A stretch of 64,000 bases of DNA. Source: Prosthecobacter debontii. Its GTDB lineage: Bacteria > Verrucomicrobiota > Verrucomicrobiia > Verrucomicrobiales > Akkermansiaceae. The notes beneath the pieces were generated by a model. The model saw only the letters and a list, made by a program, of their open reading frames with translations. It did not search any database and was not told where the DNA came from. Below, piece after piece: positions 1 to 8,132 of this stretch (position 1 is its first letter; every line of letters starts with the position of its first letter). The position numbers were made by a program, and so were the translations under genes. The stretch spans positions 62,001 to 126,000 of the forward strand of contig CAMAXN010000001.1 in the NCBI GenBank assembly GCA_945862245.1, given 5' to 3'.

Positions 1-65
1 CACAAGAAAAGCGAGGCGGAGCCACCGTTCGGCATTCGCTATTTTCGTCCTGCCGTTACTGAAGC

Positions 66-974
66 CTACGCTCCTTGCATTTCTAGCCAAGGCCGGAAAT
101 CTTCCGGTGGCGGGGCGGTGAAGTGAAGTTTTTTTCCTGAGACGGGGTGGTTGAAGGTAAGCTGCCAAGCGTGGAGCAGTAGGCGCGGGGTGGGGAGTTC
201 GTGCTTTTTCCCGTAGATCGGATCGCCGAGAATGGGTGTGCCGAGGTGGTGCATGTGGACGCGGATCTGGTGGGTGCGGCCGGTGTGGAGGTGGCAGAGG
301 ATGAGGGCGGTCTTCGTGGCAGGATCGGTGGCGAGCGTTTTGTAATCGGTGATCGCGGTCTTGCCGCCGGGCGGGTTGATGACCGCCATTTTTTGGCGGT
401 TGACGGGGTGGCGGCCGATGTGGGTAAAGATGGTGTCCTTTGCCTTCGCCGGGATGCCGTGGGTGACGGCGAGGTAGAGCTTTTCCATGGTGGAGCGCTC
501 GGAAAACTGGGTGGTGAGGGATTGGTGGGCGGTATCGGATTTCGCGACTACGAGGCAGCCCGAGGTGTCTTTATCAAGACGGTGGACGATGCCGGGGCGC
601 TCGACGCCGCCGATGCCGGAGAGCTGGCCTTTGCAGTGGTGGAGGAGGGCGTTGACGAGAGTGCCATCGGGATTGCCGGGGGCGGGGTGAACGACGATGC
701 CGTGCTCTTTGTGAAGGACTAGGATGTGGTCGTCTTCGTAGAGGATATCTAACGGAATGTCCTGCGGTGCGGCGATGTCCGGCACGGCCTCGGGAATGAC
801 GACGGAGATCGAATCGCCGGATTTTACGGAGTCGCGGGGCTTCGCGGGCTTGCCGTTCAGGATAATGTATTGCTCGCGGATGAGAGTCTGGATGCGGGAT
901 CGGGAAAGGTCTGGAAGCTTGGCGGCAAGGTAAGCGTCGAGGCGGTCGTGGGTGTCTGAAACCTCGATATTCAC
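66..974 (-). CDS. RluA/RluD-family 23S rRNA pseudouridine synthase
   Basis: Isomerises uridine to pseudouridine in rRNA. An S4-like RNA-binding segment (about residues 1-60, with LSRSRIQTLI) precedes the synthase domain, whose catalytic aspartate lies in GIVHRLDKDTSG (D134 in this numbering). This two-domain layout and the length of 302 aa fit the RluC/RluD group better than RluA itself. I start it at GTG 974 rather than the track's 1085: the GTG overlaps the upstream stop as GTGA and leaves out a 37-residue, Pro/Arg-rich leader with no family resemblance. It is the last gene of a tightly overlapped three-gene minus-strand unit behind parA. The family is certain; the exact target uridine is not. 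Confidence 0.9.
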   Translation of the reverse strand: MNIEVSDTHDRLDAYLAAKLPDLSRSRIQTLIREQYIILNGKPAKPRDSVKSGDSISVVIPEAVPDIAAPQDIPLDILYEDDHILVLHKEHGIVVHPAPGNPDGTLVNALLHHCKGQLSGIGGVERPGIVHRLDKDTSGCLVVAKSDTAHQSLTTQFSERSTMEKLYLAVTHGIPAKAKDTIFTHIGRHPVNRQKMAVINPPGGKTAITDYKTLATDPATKTALILCHLHTGRTHQIRVHMHHLGTPILGDPIYGKKHELPTPRLLLHAWQLTFNHPVSGKKLHFTAPPPEDFRPWLEMQGA

Positions 975-1639
975 GCGGGTGAGGCGGTCTGGATGAGAAC
1001 CTCCGAGATCGTATGAATATGGTCCGCGGACAGGGAGTTGGGCAGTAGTGCGCTGAGGACGATGCGGCCATTCGGGGTTTCGCAAGGGATGACCTCAAGG
1101 ATCGCGGCGGGGCCGATCTTTACGCGGATGTTTCCGGACACGTGCGAGGCGATTACAAGGTTGCGCGCCATGAAGTGGAATCTTCCGTGGCCGCTTTCAT
1201 CAAAGATCACCTTACCCTCGCGATCTAGGATAAAGATATCGGTGGCTTGGAATTCTTTCGCGAACCAGTCTCGGAAGATAGATAAGCGCTCTAGGTATCG
1301 TGTGCGCGATGGCAAAGAGGGTGAAGGCTCGGAAGTGGGTTGGAAAGGTGAGGCGGCCGGTAACGAGGGATTAGATGAAGTGAGATATTCAAGCGACTGG
1401 GTGACTTGCGGAAGGGTTGGAAAGGGTGGCGTGCGCGGTAGAGGTTGCTGCCCGGATACGGGTGGGGATTCGGTTGGATTGGGGATGGCTGTGGTCAAAC
1501 CACCTGAAGTGAAGCCGATGAATGACGCATCAAAGCCTTGATCTACTGCTGCAACGCGGGCAGGTGCGACTGGGCACAGTAGTTGCTCGGCGAGATGCCG
1601 GACTTCGGAAGGGTCTAGCCATGGATTAATGAGATCCAT
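971..1639 (-). CDS. Conserved hypothetical protein, possible roadblock/LC7-like C-terminal domain
   Basis: A 222-aa protein I do not recognise with confidence. It has three parts: a short N-terminal block (PWLDPSEVRHLAEQLL), a long Pro/Ser/Thr-rich linker (about residues 45-110), and a compact C-terminal domain of about 110 residues with alternating strands (DIFILDREGKVIFDE, LVIASHV, GRIVLSALLP). That pattern resembles roadblock/LC7 domains, which often partner small GTPases or ParA-type ATPases; this is inference from strand pattern only. Its ATG overlaps the parA stop by one base (TGATG), and its own stop overlaps the start of the pseudouridine synthase, so all three should be translationally coupled. 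A linker plus short N-terminal motif suggests a docking or adaptor protein. Confidence 0.6.
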   Translation of the reverse strand: MDLINPWLDPSEVRHLAEQLLCPVAPARVAAVDQGFDASFIGFTSGGLTTAIPNPTESPPVSGQQPLPRTPPFPTLPQVTQSLEYLTSSNPSLPAASPFQPTSEPSPSLPSRTRYLERLSIFRDWFAKEFQATDIFILDREGKVIFDESGHGRFHFMARNLVIASHVSGNIRVKIGPAAILEVIPCETPNGRIVLSALLPNSLSADHIHTISEVLIQTASPA

Positions 1640-2433
1640 CAGAGTGGCTGGTAAGTGGCCGTAGCGCGAGATTTTGCCAGCTTGGCTTGCACTTCCGCAC
1701 GAAGTGAATCGAAAACAGCTTCCACTACTTTACCGTTCTCCAGCACTCCCACGGGTAGTCCTTTCGCGCTGGCGCGGATGAATATTTCGTCGCGTGGGAT
1801 GGATGTTTTGAAAAGCATTTCCTCGGGCAATAGATGGCGTAGAGCGGATGCGGCCTCAGTGCTTTCGGCTAGCCCATGCTGTATCATGGTCAGGCACACG
1901 CCGAGAACTTTGAGTTGTGGGTTGATGATGCGCAGGCGGTTGAGCCCTTCCAAGAGCTTTGGCACCGAGCGGATTCCAAGCGGCTCGGCTTGTTGTGGGA
2001 TGATGATTGCGTCGGCGGAGCCAATTATGTCATTGGTGACGCCGAAAAGTCCAGCCGCGGTGTCGATCAGGCAGATGTCGTAATGGCGAGCAGCGACGTT
2101 ACGGAGAAAGGTGCGGACGCGAGCGAGGTGGGATTCGGATGAGCCGTTGCCAGCCTCATAATCACTGGCCTGCCCCGCTGCGACGAGAGCGAACGTTTCC
2201 ATTCGGGTGGGTATGATCATACGCTCCATGGGTATGCCGGGATCGGCGATGAAATCGTAGAAACCGGAGAGCAGGCGCGACTGGCGTGTGAGAGACAGCC
2301 CGACGGAACCCTGAGGGTCGGCATCCACCAATAACGTATTCATTCCGGCACGCGCAAAGGCATGGGCGAGGTTGATAGAAACTGTGGTTTTTCCCACACC
2401 TCCTTTTTGGCTTGAGATGGCGATGCTTATCAC
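1639..2433 (-). CDS. ParA/MinD-type P-loop ATPase (orphan)
   Basis: A 264-aa ParA-family ATPase that would dimerise on ATP and bind DNA or membrane to position a cargo. The deviant Walker A box is at the N-terminus (SSQKGGVGKTTVSINLA), Walker A' is LLVDADPQGS, and the Walker B-like strand is DICLIDTAAG. There is no ParB or parS-like gene nearby. Instead it heads an overlapping unit with a possible roadblock-like protein, so I would not call it the chromosome-partition parA. The unit is transcribed away from the lipoprotein gene at 2545, leaving about 110 bp for divergent promoters. Family assignment is secure; cargo unknown. Confidence 0.9.
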   Translation of the reverse strand: MISIAISSQKGGVGKTTVSINLAHAFARAGMNTLLVDADPQGSVGLSLTRQSRLLSGFYDFIADPGIPMERMIIPTRMETFALVAAGQASDYEAGNGSSESHLARVRTFLRNVAARHYDICLIDTAAGLFGVTNDIIGSADAIIIPQQAEPLGIRSVPKLLEGLNRLRIINPQLKVLGVCLTMIQHGLAESTEAASALRHLLPEEMLFKTSIPRDEIFIRASAKGLPVGVLENGKVVEAVFDSLRAEVQAKLAKSRATATYQPL

Positions 2434-2544
2434 GCTGCGTTTAGAGACTCTTGGTGGAGATTACCGCTGGCAGGACGTAGCGGAAGTCTTTTCTTCTTCC
2501 CTTGGCAAGTAGTATGGAATTATGAATAAAAGCCTAAAGCGCTT

Positions 2545-4713
2545 ATGACTACTTTATTGCAAAAACGTCTTTTTGGTTTCAGTGTAGTTCTCCTTGGCTT
2601 TGAATTATTGGTGGGTTGCGGAGACAAAAAGCCGGTTGAAGATTTAAAGGGAGAGGTAAAAGTTATATCGATGGTGAATTCCGTGGGTGGCTTGCCCGGG
2701 CCGGTTTACGTTTCGCAGGCTGGATCCCCGATCCATTGGCAACCATGGACGAAAGCCAGCTTCAAAATGGCGAATGATTCACGACGTCTCGTCCTCGCCG
2801 TGATAGCCATGCCACAACGGTCAACATTTGTGAACATCCTGGCCGATCTGTATGCGGATGCTGCGATGGTCAACTTGATCAATGCAACCTACGTTCCCAT
2901 TCTGATTGATGGCGATGCAATCCGGGAATTCAAACAATTCACCGCTTTGCTTTGTGCGGAGATGAAGCTGGGCCCGCAATTCCCGCTGATAGTTTGGATG
3001 ACTGCTGAGGGAAATCCTATCGCATGGAAGCCGCTGCCATACGAAAATAAGAGTTCTGCAGCGGAAGTATTCATGAAGTCGCATGACACGGTGGCGAAGA
3101 TGTTTGCGAATGACCCGGATTATGTCTTTAACAACAGTCGCCTAGACCAAGCGGAGCGTCGGAAGAGGATCATGCTTCGTTTAAATGAAGTCGAAACCAG
3201 CAAAGAACCCACCGCCGATGCGCTACGTTCGCTTCGCCAGCTTAACTCGCTTTACGATCCTGTGTCCCGTAACTTCTATGGGCTAGGCGGTTTATTTCCC
3301 GTGGGCGTGCTGGATGTTCTCTCTATGTCAGCTAGAATGGAAGGCCTGCCTGATGAGCAACGCGCCATGTCACTAAAGGTTGTTAACTCCTTACTGGAAG
3401 ACATTTTGGTCAGCCCGATGTTCGACCCGTTAGACGGCAGTGTTTACGATGCTAAGCGTGGTTCGTCATGGTTATTTCCCGTCTACGACTCCCAAAACTG
3501 TTCCAGCCAGGCGCGTGTGGTAATAAGCCTCCTTAACGCATATGAGGCAACCGGTGACAAGCGGGCTCTGGATAGAGCGCTAGGTGTCCTGCGGTTTGTG
3601 GAAGAGAATCACAAGTTGGAATCCGGACTTTTTAGGTTCGGTATAACGTATTCTGGTGATGTGGGAAAGTGGCTATGGTTATACGAAGAAGCGAAAGATA
3701 TCCTAAGTCCTGAGGAATTACCGGTCTGGGTGGCCGCTACCGGCAAGAAGAAGATCGGAAATATTCCTTCCGAACTCGACCCGCAGCGCAAATATTTCAG
3801 GGGCAACAGCATCGCGTTCGCAAAATCTCCTGAGGAAGTCGCGGAATTGCTTGATATTGATTCCACAAAGGTGAAGGTGCTTTTGGAAAGCGCCCGGAAA
3901 AAGCTCCTAAAGGTGAGGAATGAGCGGCTGAAAATGCCTGCGGCAGATAAAGATGAGAACGCTGTCGCGACTTTCAGAATGATCTCTGCTTACGCAGCGG
4001 TTTACCGCATCACCGGACAATCATCTTACCGCGATCTCGCAGTAGAAACCCTGGTGAAGGCCAAAGAAATTTTCACTGCAGGTCCACGCTTGATAGCTTA
4101 CCCGGGTGAGGGTCCAGATAGTCTCTTGGCCGCACGGGCTTTTACATACGGGGTCGCGATAAATGCTGTGCTTGATGTTGAAGCGGTGACCCTAAAAGGG
4201 GACTGGCTGCAATGGGCTGGCGATCTTTTTAGCACCGTATCCGAGGAGTTTTCGACGCAAACCTACATCAAGGAATGTCCGAGTGCCGCAGATCTGACAG
4301 ATTTGCCAATTACAGATTCATTTTTACTTTTTGAAGAATCCACCTTCGGGCTTCTCGCCATTTCGGAGTCGCGGCTGGATGCGCTGGGAATACCGATTGT
4401 GCCGGAATTAAAGGAAAAGCTAAAAGCGTTTCCCATTTCTGCTATTACTTCTCCTGTTATTCACAGCGATGTGCTTCAAGCGGCGTTGATGCGGAATTTT
4501 TCTGTCAGTTATGTGTTTGGCGATGACGCGCCCGAGACCTTGATAGAAGCCTTAGCCAGAAGTCCGTTGCATGGTGTGAACCGCCGCGTGGCTTCGCCCT
4601 CGGATCCGCCAAATTTGATACCGAAACCTGGTGAGGCGATCCGCCTTGCGCATGACGGAGTTGTGAGCCCTGTCAGATCCGCGTCAGATGTCCGTATTCC
4701 TTCAGTGCCATAA
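2545..4713 (+). CDS. SSP411/YyaL-like lipoprotein (DUF255-type thioredoxin fold plus alpha/alpha-barrel)
   Basis: A 722-aa protein with an N-terminal lipoprotein signal (hydrophobic stretch ending LLVGC, predicted acylated Cys at residue 25). About residues 70-190 resemble the DUF255 thioredoxin-like domain of the YyaL/SSP411 family (DSRRLVLAVIAMP..., ADAAMVNLINATYVPILID, PQFPLIVWMTAEGNPI). The remainder is helical and resembles the (alpha/alpha)6 region of that family (LNSLYDPVSRNFYGLGGLFP). The redox CxxC that family members normally carry near the start of the thioredoxin domain is absent; the matching place reads AMPQRSTF. Thus a non-redox, envelope-anchored member is likely. It stands alone on the plus strand with no operon partner. 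Confidence 0.75.
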   Translation: MTTLLQKRLFGFSVVLLGFELLVGCGDKKPVEDLKGEVKVISMVNSVGGLPGPVYVSQAGSPIHWQPWTKASFKMANDSRRLVLAVIAMPQRSTFVNILADLYADAAMVNLINATYVPILIDGDAIREFKQFTALLCAEMKLGPQFPLIVWMTAEGNPIAWKPLPYENKSSAAEVFMKSHDTVAKMFANDPDYVFNNSRLDQAERRKRIMLRLNEVETSKEPTADALRSLRQLNSLYDPVSRNFYGLGGLFPVGVLDVLSMSARMEGLPDEQRAMSLKVVNSLLEDILVSPMFDPLDGSVYDAKRGSSWLFPVYDSQNCSSQARVVISLLNAYEATGDKRALDRALGVLRFVEENHKLESGLFRFGITYSGDVGKWLWLYEEAKDILSPEELPVWVAATGKKKIGNIPSELDPQRKYFRGNSIAFAKSPEEVAELLDIDSTKVKVLLESARKKLLKVRNERLKMPAADKDENAVATFRMISAYAAVYRITGQSSYRDLAVETLVKAKEIFTAGPRLIAYPGEGPDSLLAARAFTYGVAINAVLDVEAVTLKGDWLQWAGDLFSTVSEEFSTQTYIKECPSAADLTDLPITDSFLLFEESTFGLLAISESRLDALGIPIVPELKEKLKAFPISAITSPVIHSDVLQAALMRNFSVSYVFGDDAPETLIEALARSPLHGVNRRVASPSDPPNLIPKPGEAIRLAHDGVVSPVRSASDVRIPSVP

Positions 4714-5081
4714 GCTTGAAAAGTGTACATGCTTTCAGCATAGATCCGACGCAACTTATGATAAAAGAGATTCAAAACCGTATCACACACCGCCTTTTAT
4801 TTTATTCTCTCCGTATTTCCCATTGGTGCCGATATTCTAACGTCCAAGAACGGCGAAAAGATCCAAGGAGTGATCATAAGTAAGAAGTAGCAAATTACAT
4901 AGAGTCGAAGTGTATTTCACTGTTGCGATTTGCGACAAAAAATCTTAGTGATCTTCCTTGAAACGAAGGGAAAAAGGCTTGCCGTACGCAAGCCATGGAT
5001 AAATTATGTATATATACTCGCCTAGGCTAAGAATTGGAAGTATTCGGAAGTCGACGAATCCAATTATATGAATGAATAGTT
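4714..5081 (+). other. Gene-free stretch between lipoprotein gene and hisB
   Basis: About 370 bases, clearly AT-richer than the genes on either side. I see no coding frame with family resemblance and no tRNA. A short imperfect inverted repeat (CTTGC..GCAAG) lies near 4979, and the last 100 bases upstream of hisB hold AT-rich runs (ATTATGTATATATACT) that could contain its promoter. No terminator with a clear stem and T-run was found. Confidence 0.4.
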
Positions 5082-5672
5082 ATGACGGGTAGGACTGCAC
5101 AGCGAAGCCGCAAGACGGCGGAGACGGAGATCGGGCTTGCGATCGGCCTTGATGGGACGGGAGTATCGGAGATTGATACCGGCATCCCTTTCTTCGACCA
5201 TATGCTCACTTTGTTTTCCAAGCATGGGCTGTTTGATCTCAACATCCGTGTAAAGGGCGACATCGAGGTTGATTTTCATCATACCATCGAGGACACCGGC
5301 ATTGTCATCGGCGAGTGCATACGCGAGGCGCTAGGGACCAAGGAAGGCATCCGCCGCTACGGTTGTGCTTACCTACCGATGGATGAGACATTGGTGCGTG
5401 TTGTCGTGGATCTGAGTAACCGCCCGCACCTTGAGTTTCGGGCGCCGGCTGGCACGCCCTCCGCGACGAATATGCCCTTCACTCTTGTCGAGGAATTCTG
5501 CCGCGCGGTTGCTTGCAATCTCCGCGCGAACATCCATGTCGAGTTGCTCTACGGCCGCGACGGCCACCACATCGCCGAGGCGATTTTTAAAGGACTCGCT
5601 CGAGCCCTACGCGAGGCCTGCGAAAAGGATGTCCGTGTTATAGGCATACCCAGCACCAAGGCAGCCCTGTGA
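5082..5672 (+). CDS. hisB: Imidazoleglycerol-phosphate dehydratase
   Basis: Catalyses dehydration of imidazole-glycerol phosphate to imidazole-acetol phosphate in histidine synthesis. At 196 aa it is the monofunctional form, without the histidinol-phosphatase domain of the enterobacterial fusion. Family signatures are all present: IPFFDHMLTLFSKHGLFDL, the metal-binding DFHHTIEDTGIVIGE, and the C-terminal GRDGHHIAEAIFKGLARAL. The Met start at 5082 leaves a short basic leader before the conserved ETEI strand. Its stop overlaps the hisH start by four bases (GTGA), so the two are translationally coupled. hisG lies about 7.8 kb away and no hisA or hisF is in the window, so the pathway genes are dispersed. 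Confidence 0.97.
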   Translation: MTGRTAQRSRKTAETEIGLAIGLDGTGVSEIDTGIPFFDHMLTLFSKHGLFDLNIRVKGDIEVDFHHTIEDTGIVIGECIREALGTKEGIRRYGCAYLPMDETLVRVVVDLSNRPHLEFRAPAGTPSATNMPFTLVEEFCRAVACNLRANIHVELLYGRDGHHIAEAIFKGLARALREACEKDVRVIGIPSTKAAL

Positions 5673-6283
5673 AAATCGGTCTGGTTGATTACGGCGGCGG
5701 CAACCTACGCAGTGTCCACAATGCCATCCACGACCTAGGACACGATCCTAGAGTCGTTGCCTCGCCGGATTGTTTTGCGGATGTCACCCATATCATCCTT
5801 CCTGGCCAAGGCGAGTTTGGGGATGTTATGGCGCGTCTCAACGAGCGCGGTCTCGCCGCACCACTGCGCGACTGGATCGCCGCCGGGAAGCCCTACTTCG
5901 GTATTTGTGTCGGTTATCAGATTCTGTTCGAGAGCAGCGACGAAGCACCTGACGTAAGCGGTCTGGGCATCGTCAAGGGCCGCTGCGTTCGCTTCAAAGA
6001 CGTGCCCGGTCGCAAGATTCCGCAGATGGGCTGGAACGGAGCGAAGCCCGCGAATCCGGGTTCCCCCTTCTGGAAGGGACTTGGAGCTGAGCCGTATTTC
6101 TACTTCGTCCACTCCTACTACCCTGTTCCTGAGGACGACACTTGGAGCATCTCCGAAACGGATTACGACGGCGAGAAATTTGTGGCGAGCGTGGGCAAGG
6201 GCCAAGTTTTCGCCTGCCAATTCCACCCGGAGAAAAGCCAGGATGCCGGCCTCGCCCTTCTCACGAATTTTCTTTGCTGCTAA
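5669..6283 (+). CDS. hisH: Imidazole glycerol phosphate synthase, glutamine amidotransferase subunit
   Basis: Releases ammonia from glutamine and channels it to HisF. It is a 204-aa class I amidotransferase: nucleophile C80 in YFGICVGYQ (usually GICLGMQ), with the His-Glu pair H186/E188 in FACQFHPEKS. The N-terminus (MKIGLVDYGGGNLRSV) is typical. The start codon is GTG inside the hisB stop. HisF, its obligate partner, is not in the window; the next gene is phosphofructokinase. Confidence 0.97.
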   Translation: MKIGLVDYGGGNLRSVHNAIHDLGHDPRVVASPDCFADVTHIILPGQGEFGDVMARLNERGLAAPLRDWIAAGKPYFGICVGYQILFESSDEAPDVSGLGIVKGRCVRFKDVPGRKIPQMGWNGAKPANPGSPFWKGLGAEPYFYFVHSYYPVPEDDTWSISETDYDGEKFVASVGKGQVFACQFHPEKSQDAGLALLTNFLCC

Positions 6284-6328
6284 CGAAGGATCTCGGCACT
6301 CGAACTGCTAAATTATAATCGTTTTTTA

Positions 6329-7306
6329 ATGACCGCAGCAAATAAACTAGGGATCGCCATCATGACTTCAGGCGGCGATTCCGCCGGGATGAATCCCGCC
6401 GTGAAATGCGCCGCCGACTACGCAGCGCAGAGTGGTTATATCCCCTACCTAGTCTATGACGGTCTGCGCGGACTTGTCGCCGACAGCATACATCTCGCCT
6501 CAAGGGAGTTGCTTTCTGGTATGATGCACAAAGGAGGCACCCTCCTCCGGTCCTCCCGATCCCCCGAGTTCTTCGATATTGAGGTGAGGAGAAAAGCCTA
6601 CGAAAACCTGAAAGCGCGTGGCATCGGGAGGCTTATTGTAATCGGCGGCGATGGTTCATTCCGTGCCCTCAACCAGTTTCACTCAGATTTCCAAATTCCC
6701 TTTGCTGGCATACCCGCCACCATCGATAACGACATTGCCGGCACCGACTACTGCCTCGGCGTGGATACCGCTCTCAACGTAATCCGCCAGTCTATCGACT
6801 CCATCCGCGACACCGCCTCTTCTTTCTCGCGTGCCTTCGTCGTCGAGGTGATGGGTCGCCACTGTGGCTATCTGGCACTTACCAGCGCTCTCACTTGTGG
6901 TGCCGAAATCTGCCTGATACCAGAAGTCGAATACAACCTCGACTCGATTGGTGCGCGCATCTCAGCCGAGATCAGCGAAGGGCGCAGCTATATCATCGCC
7001 GTCGTCGCCGAAGGCACGAAAATGGCGGAGTACGTGACGCGTTACATTAACGACTCCATCGGCATGGAGGCGCGCCTGACCGTCCTAGGCCACGTCCAGC
7101 GCGGGGGGTCGCCCACAGTCTATGACCGCATGATGGCTTACCAGTTCGCCATTGCCGCAGTGGACGCGCTCAAGGCCGGGGAGACGAGCTCGATCATGGT
7201 TTACAGGGACGGCACTTACGGGCGAGTCCCTATCGCGGAGGTAGCCAACAGAAAATACAGGATGGATACGGCGCTACTGAAGCTCGCCGCGCCGCTTGCC
7301 TGCTAG
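6329..7306 (+). CDS. 6-phosphofructokinase (ATP-type, PfkA family)
   Basis: Phosphorylates fructose 6-phosphate in glycolysis. At 325 aa it matches PfkA length. The motifs are TSGGDSAGMN at the N-terminus, VIGGDGSFRA (Gly at the position where PPi-dependent enzymes have Asp), PATIDNDIAGTDYCLGVDTAL with the catalytic TIDND, and VVEVMGRHCGYLAL for substrate binding. The GGDG and PATIDND (not PKTIDND) residues favour ATP over pyrophosphate as donor. A perfect TATAAT at 6314-6319 lies only nine bases before the ATG and no Shine-Dalgarno is visible, so a leaderless or very short-leader transcript is possible; I see no convincing -35 box. It sits 45 bp after hisH. Confidence 0.93.
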   Translation: MTAANKLGIAIMTSGGDSAGMNPAVKCAADYAAQSGYIPYLVYDGLRGLVADSIHLASRELLSGMMHKGGTLLRSSRSPEFFDIEVRRKAYENLKARGIGRLIVIGGDGSFRALNQFHSDFQIPFAGIPATIDNDIAGTDYCLGVDTALNVIRQSIDSIRDTASSFSRAFVVEVMGRHCGYLALTSALTCGAEICLIPEVEYNLDSIGARISAEISEGRSYIIAVVAEGTKMAEYVTRYINDSIGMEARLTVLGHVQRGGSPTVYDRMMAYQFAIAAVDALKAGETSSIMVYRDGTYGRVPIAEVANRKYRMDTALLKLAAPLAC

Positions 7307-7328
7307 TAGTGTTTAGCGGTTGACGAGG

Positions 7329-8069
7329 TTATACCATCCGTAGCGGGAAGACCGTCACATTCACCGCTGCCGCGCAGAGTAGGGAAACGGGAGGGGTCTC
7401 GGGTTCGGGAAAAGAGTTGAGGGCGAAGGGGGTGGTGGAACATTTTCCCGCTGGCATGGGCTCGATGAGATAGGGTTTGTGGTGGACACGTCCGCAGTGG
7501 AGATTCCCGCGGGCGTCGGCGGAGAACAGGAGGTAGCGCTCGACGAGGAACCATTCGAGCGAGCCAGCTGGGGCGGGCTGTGGGGTTTGCGGGACTGGGT
7601 AGGTAAAATCCGCAGTGGGCATGGGGGAGGCCATACGGCGGCTTTGGTAGCGGATGATGCCACCTTCGACTGCCGAGGACATTTTTGCGTGCTTATAGGG
7701 GAGGTTGAAAGCGCGCCGGGCGATCACGACGGCGAGCGGCTGGTTGCAATCCAAGGAGAAGAACCAGACGCCAGGGTTGCCTGCATCGTCGTGGACGTAG
7801 GTGCGGAGGTTCAACTCGTGAAACCAGGAGAGCCACGGCAGCGGAGGTAGGCAAACGGGGCGGATGCGCTCCATAAAAAACGGCACGACGCCGAGGTAGG
7901 CCTTGCTTGCGAACGTATCGACGTGAAGGCCAGCAGGCAGGCGGGCGGCGATTAGTTCGGGGTCTGCTTCCCAGTGGAAGAACCCGAGGCCGGCCCAGCG
8001 CTGCTTCATGACTGGGAGGCCTGCGGGTCGTTGCGTTTGGGCGAGGCGTTGTTTCAGGGTGGGAGGCAT
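7329..8069 (-). CDS. DUF2071 (YqjF-like) protein
   Basis: A 246-aa member of the DUF2071/YqjF family, recognised from the opening KQRWAGLGFFHWEADPELIAARLPAGLHVDTFASKAYLGVVPFFM and from ARRAFNLPYKHAKMS. The function of the family is not established; members have a lipocalin- or acetoacetate-decarboxylase-like beta fold. It lies 50 bp downstream of the type III polyketide synthase on the same strand. It could therefore be co-transcribed with that cluster and act on a small molecule, but that is inference from position. Confidence 0.85.
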   Translation of the reverse strand: MPPTLKQRLAQTQRPAGLPVMKQRWAGLGFFHWEADPELIAARLPAGLHVDTFASKAYLGVVPFFMERIRPVCLPPLPWLSWFHELNLRTYVHDDAGNPGVWFFSLDCNQPLAVVIARRAFNLPYKHAKMSSAVEGGIIRYQSRRMASPMPTADFTYPVPQTPQPAPAGSLEWFLVERYLLFSADARGNLHCGRVHHKPYLIEPMPAGKCSTTPFALNSFPEPETPPVSLLCAAAVNVTVFPLRMV

Positions 8070-8102
8070 GGTTTTTTGAACCGCAAATGAAGAGTGATAT
8101 CC

Positions 8103-8132
8103 AGTTTAAGGTTTAAAGTTTAGAGTTTAAGG
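8103..8132 (-). repeat. Short T/A-rich repeat overlapping the PKS stop codon
   Basis: Two identical 9-mers (AGTTTAAGG) at 8103-8111 and 8124-8132 flank TTTAAAGTTTAG. On the minus strand this reads CCTTAAACT...CCTTAAACT. The TAA stop of the polyketide synthase (8120-8122) and its last few codons (NLKL) come from this repeat, so the protein tail was probably changed by the element's arrival. Confidence 0.6.

Noticed and set aside
201-722. Plus-strand 173-aa ORF over the RluD-like gene
   Set aside because: Antisense shadow of a GC-rich gene; translation shows low-complexity G/V/D-rich sequence without family features.
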